This document shows, piece by piece, positions 37,925 to 45,878 of a DNA stretch of 64,000 bases. The first letter of the stretch is position 1; every line of letters starts with the position of its first letter. This DNA is from Shewanella aestuarii (GTDB taxonomy: Bacteria; Pseudomonadota; Gammaproteobacteria; Enterobacterales; Shewanellaceae). Under the pieces are notes generated by a model. The model was given only the letters and a program-made list of their open reading frames with translations, did no database searches and was not told where the DNA came from. The stretch spans positions 186,001 to 250,000 of the forward strand of contig NZ_BMOT01000006.1 of the NCBI RefSeq assembly GCF_014647215.1. The letters run 5' to 3'. The translations under genes and the position numbers were made by a program.

Positions 37925-39133
37925 ATGATAAAAAGGAATTCAATCATTAATCGTTATCCCCTTTCCAACGAGCCCAAACCACCTGAAAATCAGGTATGCA
38001 TTGCCACGCCCACAATAACAACACCCCCTGAAAGATTAGCTAACTTAGATGCTATTCGAGGTTTTGCTTTACTGGGTATTTTGTTTTTAAATATTTATTT
38101 TATGGCGAATAATTTTTACGGTTATGCCCCACATCAGCCAGAGATTTTATCCGATATAATCATCGAAATACTGAGTAACTTTATATTTGAAGGACGCTTT
38201 ATCAGTTTGTTTTCAATGCTGTTCGGTGCAGGTTTATGGCTCCAATTTGGTAAAGCTGGCATAGATAAACATGCGCAACACACCATCAATAGACGATTGC
38301 ATTGGCTTATCGTGTTTGGACTGGTTCATGGGGTGTTTATTTTCTCTGGCGACATCTTACTGACCTACGGTTTATGCGGATTACTGGCTTATCGATATTG
38401 CGCGTTAGCACCTAAAGCCTTGTTAGCCAAGTCGGCAAAATTTATCTTGCTCGCAATGGTTGTGATGGCATTAATATCAATAACCATTGAGGATGACCCC
38501 TTTTATCGTGGCTCAGCCTATTATTTACAACAGTTAGATATCTGGACCGGCAGTTACACCACACAAGTGATGATGCAAGGCATGATGGTGGGTTACATGC
38601 TTGTGATCATCCCCATTAGTATTTTATGGTACGGCGCAGGGTTAATGCTTATTGGCATATACCTGATGAAACAAGGTTATTTTAAGCGCGGTTTTAGCGC
38701 AAAACAGCTAGCAACATTTACCATAACAGGGATAATATTTGCGGTATTAGACAGTGTATTAAGCCAGTCTAGCTCGGCGGTGATAAAAGAAATATCGGCT
38801 ATTTTTATGATGCTTGGCGCCATACCCACCGCACTGATTTATTGGCATATTATTGTTAAACTCTGTCAAAACAACCCGCTAAAATTAACTTTATTGCAAA
38901 ACCTAGGGCGAGTTTCCTTAAGCTTTTATATTCTACAGTCTATTTTAGGTGTGCTGTTATTGCGACATTGGATGCCACAATGGCAAATATCATTTGATCG
39001 TATCGATTACATGCTACTGGTTATAGTGCTAAGCGTGTTACAACTAGGTCTGGCTGCAATATATGTGCGCTTTTTTAACCAAGGCCCCTTGGAATACTTA
39101 ATGCGAGTGCTGTCTAAGCGCATAAATAGCTAA
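37925..39133 (+). CDS. DUF418 family membrane protein
   Basis: 402 residues. After a polar N-terminus comes RLANLDAIRGFALLGILFLNIYFM, then FEGRFISLFSMLFGAGLWLQFG, RRLHWLIVFGLVHGVFIFSGDILLTYGLCGLLAYRY and a C-terminal QNLGRVSLSFYILQSILGVLL: the standard order of DUF418, an acyltransferase-like membrane family. About ten membrane segments. The function is unknown. It begins a plus-strand run with YceI and DUF1294. Confidence 0.9.
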   Translation: MIKRNSIINRYPLSNEPKPPENQVCIATPTITTPPERLANLDAIRGFALLGILFLNIYFMANNFYGYAPHQPEILSDIIIEILSNFIFEGRFISLFSMLFGAGLWLQFGKAGIDKHAQHTINRRLHWLIVFGLVHGVFIFSGDILLTYGLCGLLAYRYCALAPKALLAKSAKFILLAMVVMALISITIEDDPFYRGSAYYLQQLDIWTGSYTTQVMMQGMMVGYMLVIIPISILWYGAGLMLIGIYLMKQGYFKRGFSAKQLATFTITGIIFAVLDSVLSQSSSAVIKEISAIFMMLGAIPTALIYWHIIVKLCQNNPLKLTLLQNLGRVSLSFYILQSILGVLLLRHWMPQWQISFDRIDYMLLVIVLSVLQLGLAAIYVRFFNQGPLEYLMRVLSKRINS

Positions 39134-39141
39134 AAGACTTG

Positions 39142-39843
39142 ATGTTTCAATCCAGCAATCACTTAATCAGTTGGCTCAAGGAGTATTTGTTGCAAACAAC
39201 AATCGGTAAAATTTACAGCCAATACCTCCATTTATTGGGGATATTGTTTATCCTAATTAGCCTTTCAGCTTGTATCAGCTGGGTTACGCCGTCTGTCACA
39301 CCAGAACTGACTCAACTTCAAGCCGGTGAATTTACCTTAGACCCTAACCATGCGGCATTAATTTTTAAAGTGTCACATTTAGGCTTATCCACCTATGTAG
39401 GTCGTTTCAATCAATTTGATGCTCAACTGCGTTTTGACCCCAATAACATGCAGGCAGCATCACTTGAAGCCAGCGTGCAAATCAGTTCAATCGACGTCAA
39501 CAATGACAAACTGGCAACCACCCTGCAAAACAGCACTTGGTTTGATAGTAAAACGTTTCCCCAAGCGCTGTTTAAAAGCCAAAAAGTCACCCCGATTAAC
39601 GCTGACGGTACTGATAATCAATTTGCCTTTGAAGGTTTGCTAACCTTGCATGGCGTGACTAAACCAGTGACTTTTAGCGCGACTTTTCATGGCGCTGCCG
39701 ACAACTGGATGACAGGAAAATACACTTTAGGGTTTAGCGCGGTAGGCACCATTAAACGGTCTGATTTTGATATGAGCAGTTACATCCCAATTGTGGGCGA
39801 TGACATAACCTTAGAGATTTACGCGGAGTTCTTAAAACAATGA
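39142..39843 (+). CDS. YceI-like periplasmic lipid-binding protein
   Basis: 233 residues from the ATG at 39142. A long N-terminal hydrophobic segment ends in a possible lipobox, LSAC, near residue 43. The YceI lipocalin-like barrel follows: GEFTLDPNHAALIFKVSHLGLSTYVGRF, SIDVNNDKLATTLQNSTWFDSKTFPQA, LTLHGVTKPVTFSATFHG, and FSAVGTIKRSDFDMSSYIP. Members bind isoprenoid-type lipids in the periplasm. The stop overlaps the next start as ATGA. Confidence 0.93.
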   Translation: MFQSSNHLISWLKEYLLQTTIGKIYSQYLHLLGILFILISLSACISWVTPSVTPELTQLQAGEFTLDPNHAALIFKVSHLGLSTYVGRFNQFDAQLRFDPNNMQAASLEASVQISSIDVNNDKLATTLQNSTWFDSKTFPQALFKSQKVTPINADGTDNQFAFEGLLTLHGVTKPVTFSATFHGAADNWMTGKYTLGFSAVGTIKRSDFDMSSYIPIVGDDITLEIYAEFLKQ

Positions 39844-40217
39844 TGATATTTGCGTTATTCATGCTGGTTATCTGGCTGGTATTTTTGCTTATTGGTTATG
39901 GGTTTTATGCACTTTCACCTTGGATTATTGGCATATTTATTGGCATTAACCTGTTGAGTTTCATAATAACTTGGTATGACAAGCGTATTGCAACTCAAAA
40001 CCAAATATCACCCCATACTCAACGCAATCGTGTCAGTGAAAAAACCTTATGCGTTTACGCCTTAATCGGCGGCTGGCCAGCGGCGATTATTGCCCAGCAA
40101 TACTTTCGCCATAAAACCCAGAAAAAATCCTTTAAATATCAATTTTGGTTATCGATATTTATCAATATTCTTCTCACTGTTGGGAGCAGTTATTTATATC
40201 TACTGTATACCCTTTAA
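39840..40217 (+). CDS. DUF1294 family membrane protein
   Basis: 125 residues. Two N-terminal membrane segments (about 3-22 and 27-45), then YDKRIA and the DUF1294 signature RVSEKTLCVYALIGGWPAAIIAQQYFRHKTQKKSFKYQFW, followed by a last membrane segment. Function unknown. Translationally coupled to the YceI gene by a 4-bp overlap. Confidence 0.9.
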   Translation: MMIFALFMLVIWLVFLLIGYGFYALSPWIIGIFIGINLLSFIITWYDKRIATQNQISPHTQRNRVSEKTLCVYALIGGWPAAIIAQQYFRHKTQKKSFKYQFWLSIFINILLTVGSSYLYLLYTL

Positions 40218-40314
40218 GTCTTTAAATCAGTTCACTATGGGTGACTGTTGCCATTGCATAAACTAGGGTAAACTGACGCGTCATTTTAACCCATATTAAC
40301 AAAGAGAATTTTTC

Positions 40315-40785
40315 ATGCGCATGCTCATTGCTGTTTCTGTCATTGCTTTAATTATTTTTTATTTTTTTAGTCAAATGAATAACCAAAAAGCCGCCAAAGA
40401 AAACATTGCTAAAGGCAGTGCTTTTTTAGCTGAAAACGTCAAGCGTGATGGGATAATTCAAACCTTGTCTGGCTTACAGTATGAAGTGCTCACGAAAAGT
40501 GACAACACCGAGCACCCAACCGCCAAAAGTAATGTCACTGTGCATTACCACGGTACTTTGATAGATGGTACGGTTTTCGACAGTTCAGTCGAACGCGGTC
40601 AAACCATCGCGTTTCCGCTTAATCAAGTGATTAAAGGTTGGACAGAAGGTGTGCAGTTAATGACAGTTGGCGATAAATTCCGTTTTTACATTCCAAGCCA
40701 ACTTGCCTATGGCAACCGTTCAACGGGTAAAATTGTCGGCGGGTCTGTGTTGATTTTTGATGTCGAGTTATTTGAAATTAACTAA
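40315..40785 (+). CDS. Membrane-anchored FKBP-type peptidyl-prolyl isomerase
   Basis: 156 residues. An N-terminal membrane helix (about 3-19, LIAVSVIALIIFYFF) anchors a single FKBP domain: SNVTVHYHGTLIDGTVFDSSVERGQTIAFPLNQVIKGWTEG, then LAYGNRSTGKIVGGSVLIFDVELFEI. It lacks the helical dimerisation domain of FklB (14870). Probably a periplasm-facing folding catalyst. The TAA stop codon is also the first three bases of a repeat end (TAACCTCA). Confidence 0.9.
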   Translation: MRMLIAVSVIALIIFYFFSQMNNQKAAKENIAKGSAFLAENVKRDGIIQTLSGLQYEVLTKSDNTEHPTAKSNVTVHYHGTLIDGTVFDSSVERGQTIAFPLNQVIKGWTEGVQLMTVGDKFRFYIPSQLAYGNRSTGKIVGGSVLIFDVELFEIN

Positions 40786-40800
40786 CCTCAACTCGGGTTA
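40783..40800. repeat. Terminal fragment of the 195-bp repeat
   Basis: TAACCTCAACTCGGGTTA matches the left end of copy 2 (32523) in 17 of 18 bases. The rest of the element is not present after it. It begins exactly at the stop codon of the FKBP gene. Confidence 0.6.
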
Positions 40801-40847
40801 ATAGGTGAACCAAAAGCCATTAGATCCTATTAAATCTTCATAAGATT

Positions 40848-41130
40848 GACTTCAAGTGCAAATGAGCCAGCGAGACTCTGGCTTTTGGTTTTAAAATCAG
40901 CATCCATGTGGGCTTAACCAAAACCAATAACATCCTTGTTAAATAGCCAGTTCGGCATCCATGCCTCTCGCTCAAAAAAGGTTTCACTGAGTGAAACTTC
41001 GCCCTGTTTTGGATACTCGCTGGCTCATCTGCACCTGACTTTTTTGTGTCTTCGAGTTAGCTTCATTGATAGCTGTTGCAAAAGCTAAATCAGAACAGGA
41101 GTTAACTCGTTATTGGACAGTATTTGGTAG
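40848..41130. repeat. Imperfect palindromic repeat, tandem copy A
   Basis: Starts GACTTCAAGTGCAAATGA and carries ATCCATGTGGGCTTAACC, GGATACTCGCTGGCTCATC and GCAAAAGCTAAATCAGA, all repeated in copy B. The left arm TTCAAGTGCAAATGAGCC pairs with GGCTCATCTGCACCTGA downstream, so the unit can form a long hairpin. An inner perfect palindrome GTTTCACTGAGTGAAAC lies at 40981. It ends in a degenerate TAACTC...GGACAG motif (41102-41130). Confidence 0.65.
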
Positions 41131-41135
41131 GAAGG

Positions 41136-41335
41136 TGACTTCAAGTGCAAATGATCCCGCGAGACGCCGCAAGCACATCCATGTGGGCTTAACCAAAACA
41201 TCCATGTTTTGGATACTCGCAGGCTCATCAGCACCTGAATTTTTGTCTCTTCGATTAAGCTTCATTGATGACTGTAGCAAAAGCTAAATCAGATCAGATC
41301 AGATGTTAACTCACTTTTGGACAGAAGTGAGTTAG
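41136..41335. repeat. Imperfect palindromic repeat, tandem copy B
   Basis: Second, shorter copy of the unit at 40848, lacking about 80 bp of its centre. It ends with a near-perfect hairpin TAACTCACTT-TTGGACAG-AAGTGAGTTA (about 41305-41332), a member of the family at 1457-1484. Confidence 0.65.
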
Positions 41336-41536
41336 AAATTTAGGTCTAGTTAAGAGGGTATGGATTAGTAGATGTATGGCCAAAGGCCAGACATGACCCT
41401 GTTGACTCCTATAATGCAGTACGGTGTTTCAATAAGTACAGTGAAGACCTGCAATCTAGAGCGAATCATACTGAATTATGTATGCTTTTTATGTGTACCT
41501 GTGCATTATTTAATTCACTTACTCCAAGCTAGCCTA

Positions 41537-41962
41537 CTACTGAGCGACTTGGCATATATCTTTAAAAGCATTAATCAGCTCTACTTCGTCTAGAAAGTGG
41601 CCTTGTGCAAATTCCCTCATCAGTTGCGTGATTCTGGAAGCATAACGCTCTGATTGTTTGTGGTGATAACGAGATCTCGCATATTTCCTGATTAAATAAA
41701 CACAAAATAGCGCAAGTCTATGTTCTGCTGTTTTCCAATCTAGTTCTTGAATAGCTATTTGGCAGCAATGGTAAAATACGTGATTTGTGTATCTGAGGTT
41801 TGTTCCATTCGATACAAAACTACGTCCAAATAAGTGTCCCCCCTCAAACTCTCGAGCGATAACTATTCCAGCAATATCAGTAATAAACTTTAGTGTTTGA
41901 TTAGATTCTCGAATATGATTGAAACGGTGAAGGGTGTTTGGACGCTCAAGGTTAGCGATCAA
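41537..41962 (-). CDS. Orphan hypothetical protein
   Basis: 141 residues if the TTG at 41962 is used; no ATG near the 5' end and no good Shine-Dalgarno were seen, so the start is uncertain and the gene may be truncated. The protein is soluble, rich in His, Arg and Tyr (HVFYHCCQIAIQELDWKTAEHRLALFCVYLIRKYARSRYHHKQSERYASR), mostly helical. I do not recognise a family. It lies in the repeat-bounded islet and is divergent from the 42006 gene. Confidence 0.45.
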   Translation of the reverse strand: MIANLERPNTLHRFNHIRESNQTLKFITDIAGIVIAREFEGGHLFGRSFVSNGTNLRYTNHVFYHCCQIAIQELDWKTAEHRLALFCVYLIRKYARSRYHHKQSERYASRITQLMREFAQGHFLDEVELINAFKDICQVAQ

Positions 41963-42005
41963 AAGAAAGATAATCTTGGCACATTAACACAGTGGAGCAT
42001 TCAGT

Positions 42006-42560
42006 TTGATTAAGTTAAGAATGTTAGAGGCGTTGTGTTCGCTATTATTCAGCGCTGCACTGTTTTACAGTACAGCGCCGGGGGGTGGAGGTGCCTCTTT
42101 TTTCCCTATATTGCTGGATTTGGAGCCGCTTTACATATGCTTTGCTATCTGGCTGATTTTATCCGGGCTTGTCGCTTGGTATTTTGAGCCTGCTAAATGG
42201 CCGAATATGTTGATTTTTGGGACCATAGGCATGTTAGCTGTTGTCGTGTTATATCCTGTTGAAAAAAGAATCTATCAGCCCCCAAGCAAGATAGTTGCCG
42301 CCGCGACACAGTATTTGGATGACAACAATGTCTTATATAGCGATTTCAGGGCAGTTCGACGGAAAAGAAGCTGGTTTGATCCATTTAGACCTCATTATTG
42401 GACTTTTTATGTTCACGCCGATAGAGTACCCAGTGAAGTAGAAACTGATGTTTCCTGGGATCTAGAAAAGTATGGGCGGTTTGAGGTGTCTGTTAGAGAA
42501 TCATTTTGCGGAACTCTGGATATTAAAAGTGGAACATGGGGATTTGTAAGATGGGAATAA
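42006..42560 (+). CDS. Orphan membrane protein of unknown function
   Basis: 184 residues from a TTG start at 42006, chosen because GGAG lies 10 nt upstream; the ATG at 42021 has no such site. Three membrane segments around residues 5-23, 35-56 and 66-84, with a glycine-run APGGGGASFF between. The C-terminal 95 residues are soluble and beta-rich (YWTFYVHADRVPSEVETDVSWDLEKYGRFEVSVRESF). No family recognised. It is divergent from the 41537 gene and flanked by repeat copies, which suggests an acquired islet. Confidence 0.6.
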   Translation: MIKLRMLEALCSLLFSAALFYSTAPGGGGASFFPILLDLEPLYICFAIWLILSGLVAWYFEPAKWPNMLIFGTIGMLAVVVLYPVEKRIYQPPSKIVAAATQYLDDNNVLYSDFRAVRRKRSWFDPFRPHYWTFYVHADRVPSEVETDVSWDLEKYGRFEVSVRESFCGTLDIKSGTWGFVRWE

Positions 42561-43294
42561 AGTCTCATACTAATCGCTACTCCCAAGCCTGAATCACGCT
42601 GGAACTGAGTATTAAAAGTATCATACTGACAGTTTACACACTGGAAGTTCACCGCGTTGATACGTTTCTGGACAGAAATGAGTTAGGTGCTTTGCTTGAT
42701 TAGCGCTTTAAGGATTACTTTATATATGGCAAAACTTCTAAACTAGTGGCCAAATTCACTCATCCTCAACACTCTTTGGCATCCCTGCCACCGTGACATT
42801 TATGAATCCATTTACTTCAGATACCTATCGGAAGCGTTAGACAATTTTGTATTAGGTGACAATGGCCGAAGCGGACAGCAAATGAGGTTTACAGCTGGAT
42901 CGTTCCCCGATCGAAAATGATGCGCTTTCAGCATTTTCGTCTGGGGCCTGAGGGTTTCAAAGGGCTTATTTTGTAAAAAAAGCGTGCGTTTTGCCCCTTT
43001 GGTCTGATGTGCGTGATGCCACGACGCTGTTTTTCAAAAATAGAAAATATGGACACACATCTACCGCTGCTGTACCTATAGAATGTTGCTATTGAACTCA
43101 ACCCAACTAACCTTATCCGCAAATAAATTATAATGTGCAAAATAATGGTTTATAAAAATACTATAACCAACACCTCTCATCATAGTGAGCTAAGATAGTT
43201 TATCTTTAAGCATTTTATTTTTGTTATGTTGAAATAAATATCAGCTTTTACCTTTCTTTACCCAATACCAAGTAAACGAATCAATAGGATTACT
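42561..43294. other. 734-bp gene-free region with hairpins
   Basis: Holds a degenerate copy of the GGACAGAA.TGAGTTAG motif (42657-42687) and a perfect 8-bp hairpin CGAAAATG/CATTTTCG (42912-42939). A further imperfect stem GGGC...GCCC is near 42962-42998. No open frame has a ribosome-binding site. It may be remains of a mobile element, but I cannot identify one. Confidence 0.5.
42657..42687. repeat. Degenerate TAACTCA...TGAGTTA family repeat
   Basis: TTTCTGGACAGAAATGAGTTAG keeps the loop GGACAG and right arm of the hairpin at 41305; the left arm is degraded. With the copy at 41305 it brackets the two orphan genes. Confidence 0.5.
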
Positions 43295-44287
43295 ATGCAA
43301 GCTTACACACTTTCAATGCTGATCAAAGCAAGTCTGTTTACAGCCATTCCAATGCTTATATTACCCGCCGCAGCCACAGAAAAAACCATCTCTGAATTAG
43401 TGGATGCGGTTAATGGCACGCCTGATAGCATCAGCCGCGATGCGGGTAAAAAAGTGAAGTTACGCAATCATGCCAACGGTTTTTGTACTTCAGGCGTGTT
43501 TAAGCCCAATCCCCAAGTCACAGAGACATTGGCAATCCCGTTTTTCACCCAAAGCAATATTGATGTCCTTGCCCGTTTTTCATTAGGTGGCACCAATCCA
43601 CAATCATCAGATAAAACCGCTGGGCGCTTTATGTCGCTTAAGCTAAATGGTGATACTGAAAGTTTGCATTTTGTTACCTCAAATGCCGAGGTGTTTTTTG
43701 CCAGTAATCTTGATGATTTTTTTACGTTTCAAACCAAAGTAAAACAAGGTAATGAAGGCAAACAATGGCTGATTGACAATAAACCAGATGCTAAAGCTTT
43801 TTTTGAATATATTAAAAAGCTCCCGCCAACAAGCAGTTATGCAGACAACCGCTACTTTGGTGTCAATAGCTTTATGTTCACCTCAAATAATGGCGAGACC
43901 GTTGCGGGCAGATGGATTTTTGAGCCCGTAAATGGCGTGATAGCCGCATCAGCAGCAGAGTTTGCTCAAAAGCCGGATCATTTTTTACAACAAGAATTGA
44001 CTGATCGAATCGCCACTGCACCAGCCACCTGGGATCTATATGTTCAACTTGCTGATAAAGACGATAAAGTAAATGATCCAACCATTGTTTGGCCAGCCTC
44101 TCGACAACGTCAATTAATCGGTCAGGTGATTATCAATGGTCAGCATGACGATGCCAAAGCGACTCTAGAGTGCGATAAAGGTATTTTTAATCCATTACAA
44201 TTACCTAAAGGCATATCTGCATCGGCTGACCCAATATTAAATGCTCGCTCTGCAGCTTATATCGAATCCTTTATCAGACGTAACTAA
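43295..44287 (+). CDS. Catalase-related peroxidase (SrpA-like), exported
   Basis: 330 residues with a signal peptide (residues about 1-27, LFTAIPMLILPAAA). Catalase-fold landmarks: the distal His59 in KLRNHANGF, ARFSLGGTNPQSSDKTAGRFMSLKL, and the proximal haem ligand Tyr322 in RSAAY (Arg318). It is much shorter than a classical catalase and lacks the wrapping and flavodoxin domains, like the SrpA group, which are mainly peroxidases. It acts in the periplasm. It stands alone, with a shared terminator downstream. Confidence 0.9.
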   Translation: MQAYTLSMLIKASLFTAIPMLILPAAATEKTISELVDAVNGTPDSISRDAGKKVKLRNHANGFCTSGVFKPNPQVTETLAIPFFTQSNIDVLARFSLGGTNPQSSDKTAGRFMSLKLNGDTESLHFVTSNAEVFFASNLDDFFTFQTKVKQGNEGKQWLIDNKPDAKAFFEYIKKLPPTSSYADNRYFGVNSFMFTSNNGETVAGRWIFEPVNGVIAASAAEFAQKPDHFLQQELTDRIATAPATWDLYVQLADKDDKVNDPTIVWPASRQRQLIGQVIINGQHDDAKATLECDKGIFNPLQLPKGISASADPILNARSAAYIESFIRRN

Positions 44288-44360
44288 CATCAGCCGTGAC
44301 TAATGCACACTTAACGCTGCACAGCTAACGCACATAAATAAAGGGATAAAGCGCGATATC

Positions 44361-44397
44361 AAAAAGCCTCCATCAACTTAAGCTGATGGAGGCTTTT
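44361..44397. terminator. Bidirectional terminator
   Basis: Stem AAAAGCCTCCATCA/TGATGGAGGCTTTT with loop ACTTAAGC, between the convergent catalase-like and M24 peptidase genes. Confidence 0.88.
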
Positions 44398-44421
44398 ATC
44401 ACAAAGAAATGTTATCTATGG

Positions 44422-45642
44422 CTATCCGAGGTAAAACGGATCGTCAATGGATTTGGCCGGCAAGGTAAACCACTTAGCGCCCTCTGCGGTCATGTAGAAA
44501 TGATCTTCATGTCGAATGCCAAATTCACCCGGCACACATAGCATAGGCTCGTTACTAAAACACATTCCCGTGGCTAATGGCGTGCGATCGCTTGTCACCA
44601 AATAGGGCCATTCATGAATATCTAAACCAATACCATGGCCTGTACGGTGTGGTAATCCTGGTACAGCATAACCTGGACCAAAACCCGCTTGTTCTAATAC
44701 CTGTCTTGCTGCGGTATCAACATCGCCACAGGGTAAATCAACTTTAGCAATATTAAATGCCGCTAACTGAGCTTGTTGCTCTAATTGCCATAATTCACGC
44801 TGGCGCGCACTGGGCGTGCCAAATACGTAGGTGCGAGTGATATCTGAGTTATAGCCTTCTAATTGGCAACCGGTATCAATTAGCACAGTATCATTCTGGG
44901 ATAAGGCTTTAGGCGATTTCACCCCATGTGGATATGCGGTATCTTCACCAAATAACACAATGCAAAAATAAGAACCACGAGCCGCGCCCACTTTACGGTG
45001 CGCCGCATCGATAAACGCTGTAACCTCATCGGTTGTAATGCCTTCATGCAATATACTGGCCGCCGCTTTATGCACCTCAAGGGTCATATTCATCGCCTGT
45101 TGGATCAACGCAAGTTCAGTGGATGACTTAATCATCCGGCAACCTGCGGTAACCGTTTTAGCATCAACCAGAGTTAATTGCGGCGCAGCTTTAGCAATAC
45201 CATTACTGATAAAATAGGAGGTTGACTCATCTATGGCTAATTTTGCCCGAGTAATGTCCAATCCCATATATTCAAGTGTTTTAGCGACAAGTACATAAGG
45301 GCTTTCATCTTCAAGCCAAGTGTTCACCTCGCCCTTTACCACCATGAAGCCCTGCAATGTATCCAGTTCAAACGCTGGTGCAATATATTGCACTTTTCCC
45401 GTTGCCGGTAAAATGGCACCCACTAAGCGCTCACTGGCGTACCATCGCGTGCCAGTAAAGTAATAGAGATTGGTACCCGCATTGAGGTAAACCGCATCAA
45501 TACCTTGCTGCTGCATAATAAGCTGTGCTTTGGCTATACGAGCCTCATACTCTGATAAAGCAATAGGTTCAACACCTTGAGTCATATTTTTTAAGCCTTC
45601 AAGGGCTTGCTGTGGGCTTACGCCGCCAATACCTATTGTCAT
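44422..45642 (-). CDS. M24-family Xaa-Pro peptidase
   Basis: 406 residues. N-terminal creatinase-type domain (YLNAGTNLYYFTGTRWYASERLVGAIL), then the pita-bread catalytic domain with metal ligands Asp in LIDTGCQLEGYNSDITRTY, His in HRTGHGIGLDIHEWP, and Glu in NEPMLCVPGEFGIRHEDHF. It should remove N-terminal residues before proline or split Xaa-Pro dipeptides in the cytosol. It is divergent from a second M24 gene at 45879, and the gap between them holds a GntR-type operator-like palindrome. Confidence 0.93.
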   Translation of the reverse strand: MTIGIGGVSPQQALEGLKNMTQGVEPIALSEYEARIAKAQLIMQQQGIDAVYLNAGTNLYYFTGTRWYASERLVGAILPATGKVQYIAPAFELDTLQGFMVVKGEVNTWLEDESPYVLVAKTLEYMGLDITRAKLAIDESTSYFISNGIAKAAPQLTLVDAKTVTAGCRMIKSSTELALIQQAMNMTLEVHKAAASILHEGITTDEVTAFIDAAHRKVGAARGSYFCIVLFGEDTAYPHGVKSPKALSQNDTVLIDTGCQLEGYNSDITRTYVFGTPSARQRELWQLEQQAQLAAFNIAKVDLPCGDVDTAARQVLEQAGFGPGYAVPGLPHRTGHGIGLDIHEWPYLVTSDRTPLATGMCFSNEPMLCVPGEFGIRHEDHFYMTAEGAKWFTLPAKSIDDPFYLG

Positions 45643-45722
45643 TTTTGCTCCAATAATAAGTGAATGATTAACTCATAGCCTCGGTTCAAATTACCATAAA
45701 CTGGCATTTTGGGAGGGTAATA

Positions 45723-45738
45723 ATACTAGGTGTAGTAT
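45723..45738. promoter_or_regulatory. Inverted repeat in the M24 intergenic region
   Basis: ATACTA-GGTG-TAGTAT, perfect 6-bp arms, next to the palindrome at 45746. It may be a second operator site. Confidence 0.35.
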
Positions 45739-45745
45739 GATTGAA

Positions 45746-45757
45746 ATTGTATACAAT
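45746..45757. promoter_or_regulatory. GntR-type operator-like palindrome
   Basis: ATTGTATACAAT is a perfect 12-bp palindrome matching the TTGTATACAA type bound by FadR-subfamily GntR regulators. It lies between the two divergent M24 peptidase genes. No GntR gene is in the window. Confidence 0.5.
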
Positions 45758-45878
45758 ATAAAGTTACAATTGATTAGGTCAAGTTAAAGTACAGTTAACT
45801 TGCAACATCACAGCCGAGCTTGAGATAATCAGGCCATGTTACTTTCTTGCTCAACCCTATCACTGGAGTCGACTATTT

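Larger units (their letters stand above)
40786..41536. other. 750-bp gene-free repeat region
   Basis: Filled by a repeat end (40783-40800) and two tandem imperfect copies of a palindromic repeat (40848-41130 and 41136-41335). I see no supported gene; the plus-strand open frame 41066-41287 lies inside the repeat. Confidence 0.55.

Noticed and set aside
41066..41287. 73-codon plus-strand open frame
   Set aside because: It lies wholly inside the tandem palindromic repeats, so its frame is a by-product of repeat sequence.
41187..41335. Possible integron attC site (GCTTAAC ... GTTAG)
   Set aside because: Core-like sequences are present but do not pair with each other, the spacing is at the upper limit, and no integrase gene is seen. 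The palindromes are better explained as dispersed repeats.
42928..43140. 70-codon minus-strand open frame
   Set aside because: It covers a hairpin-rich intergenic stretch, has no ribosome-binding site and no recognisable protein features.
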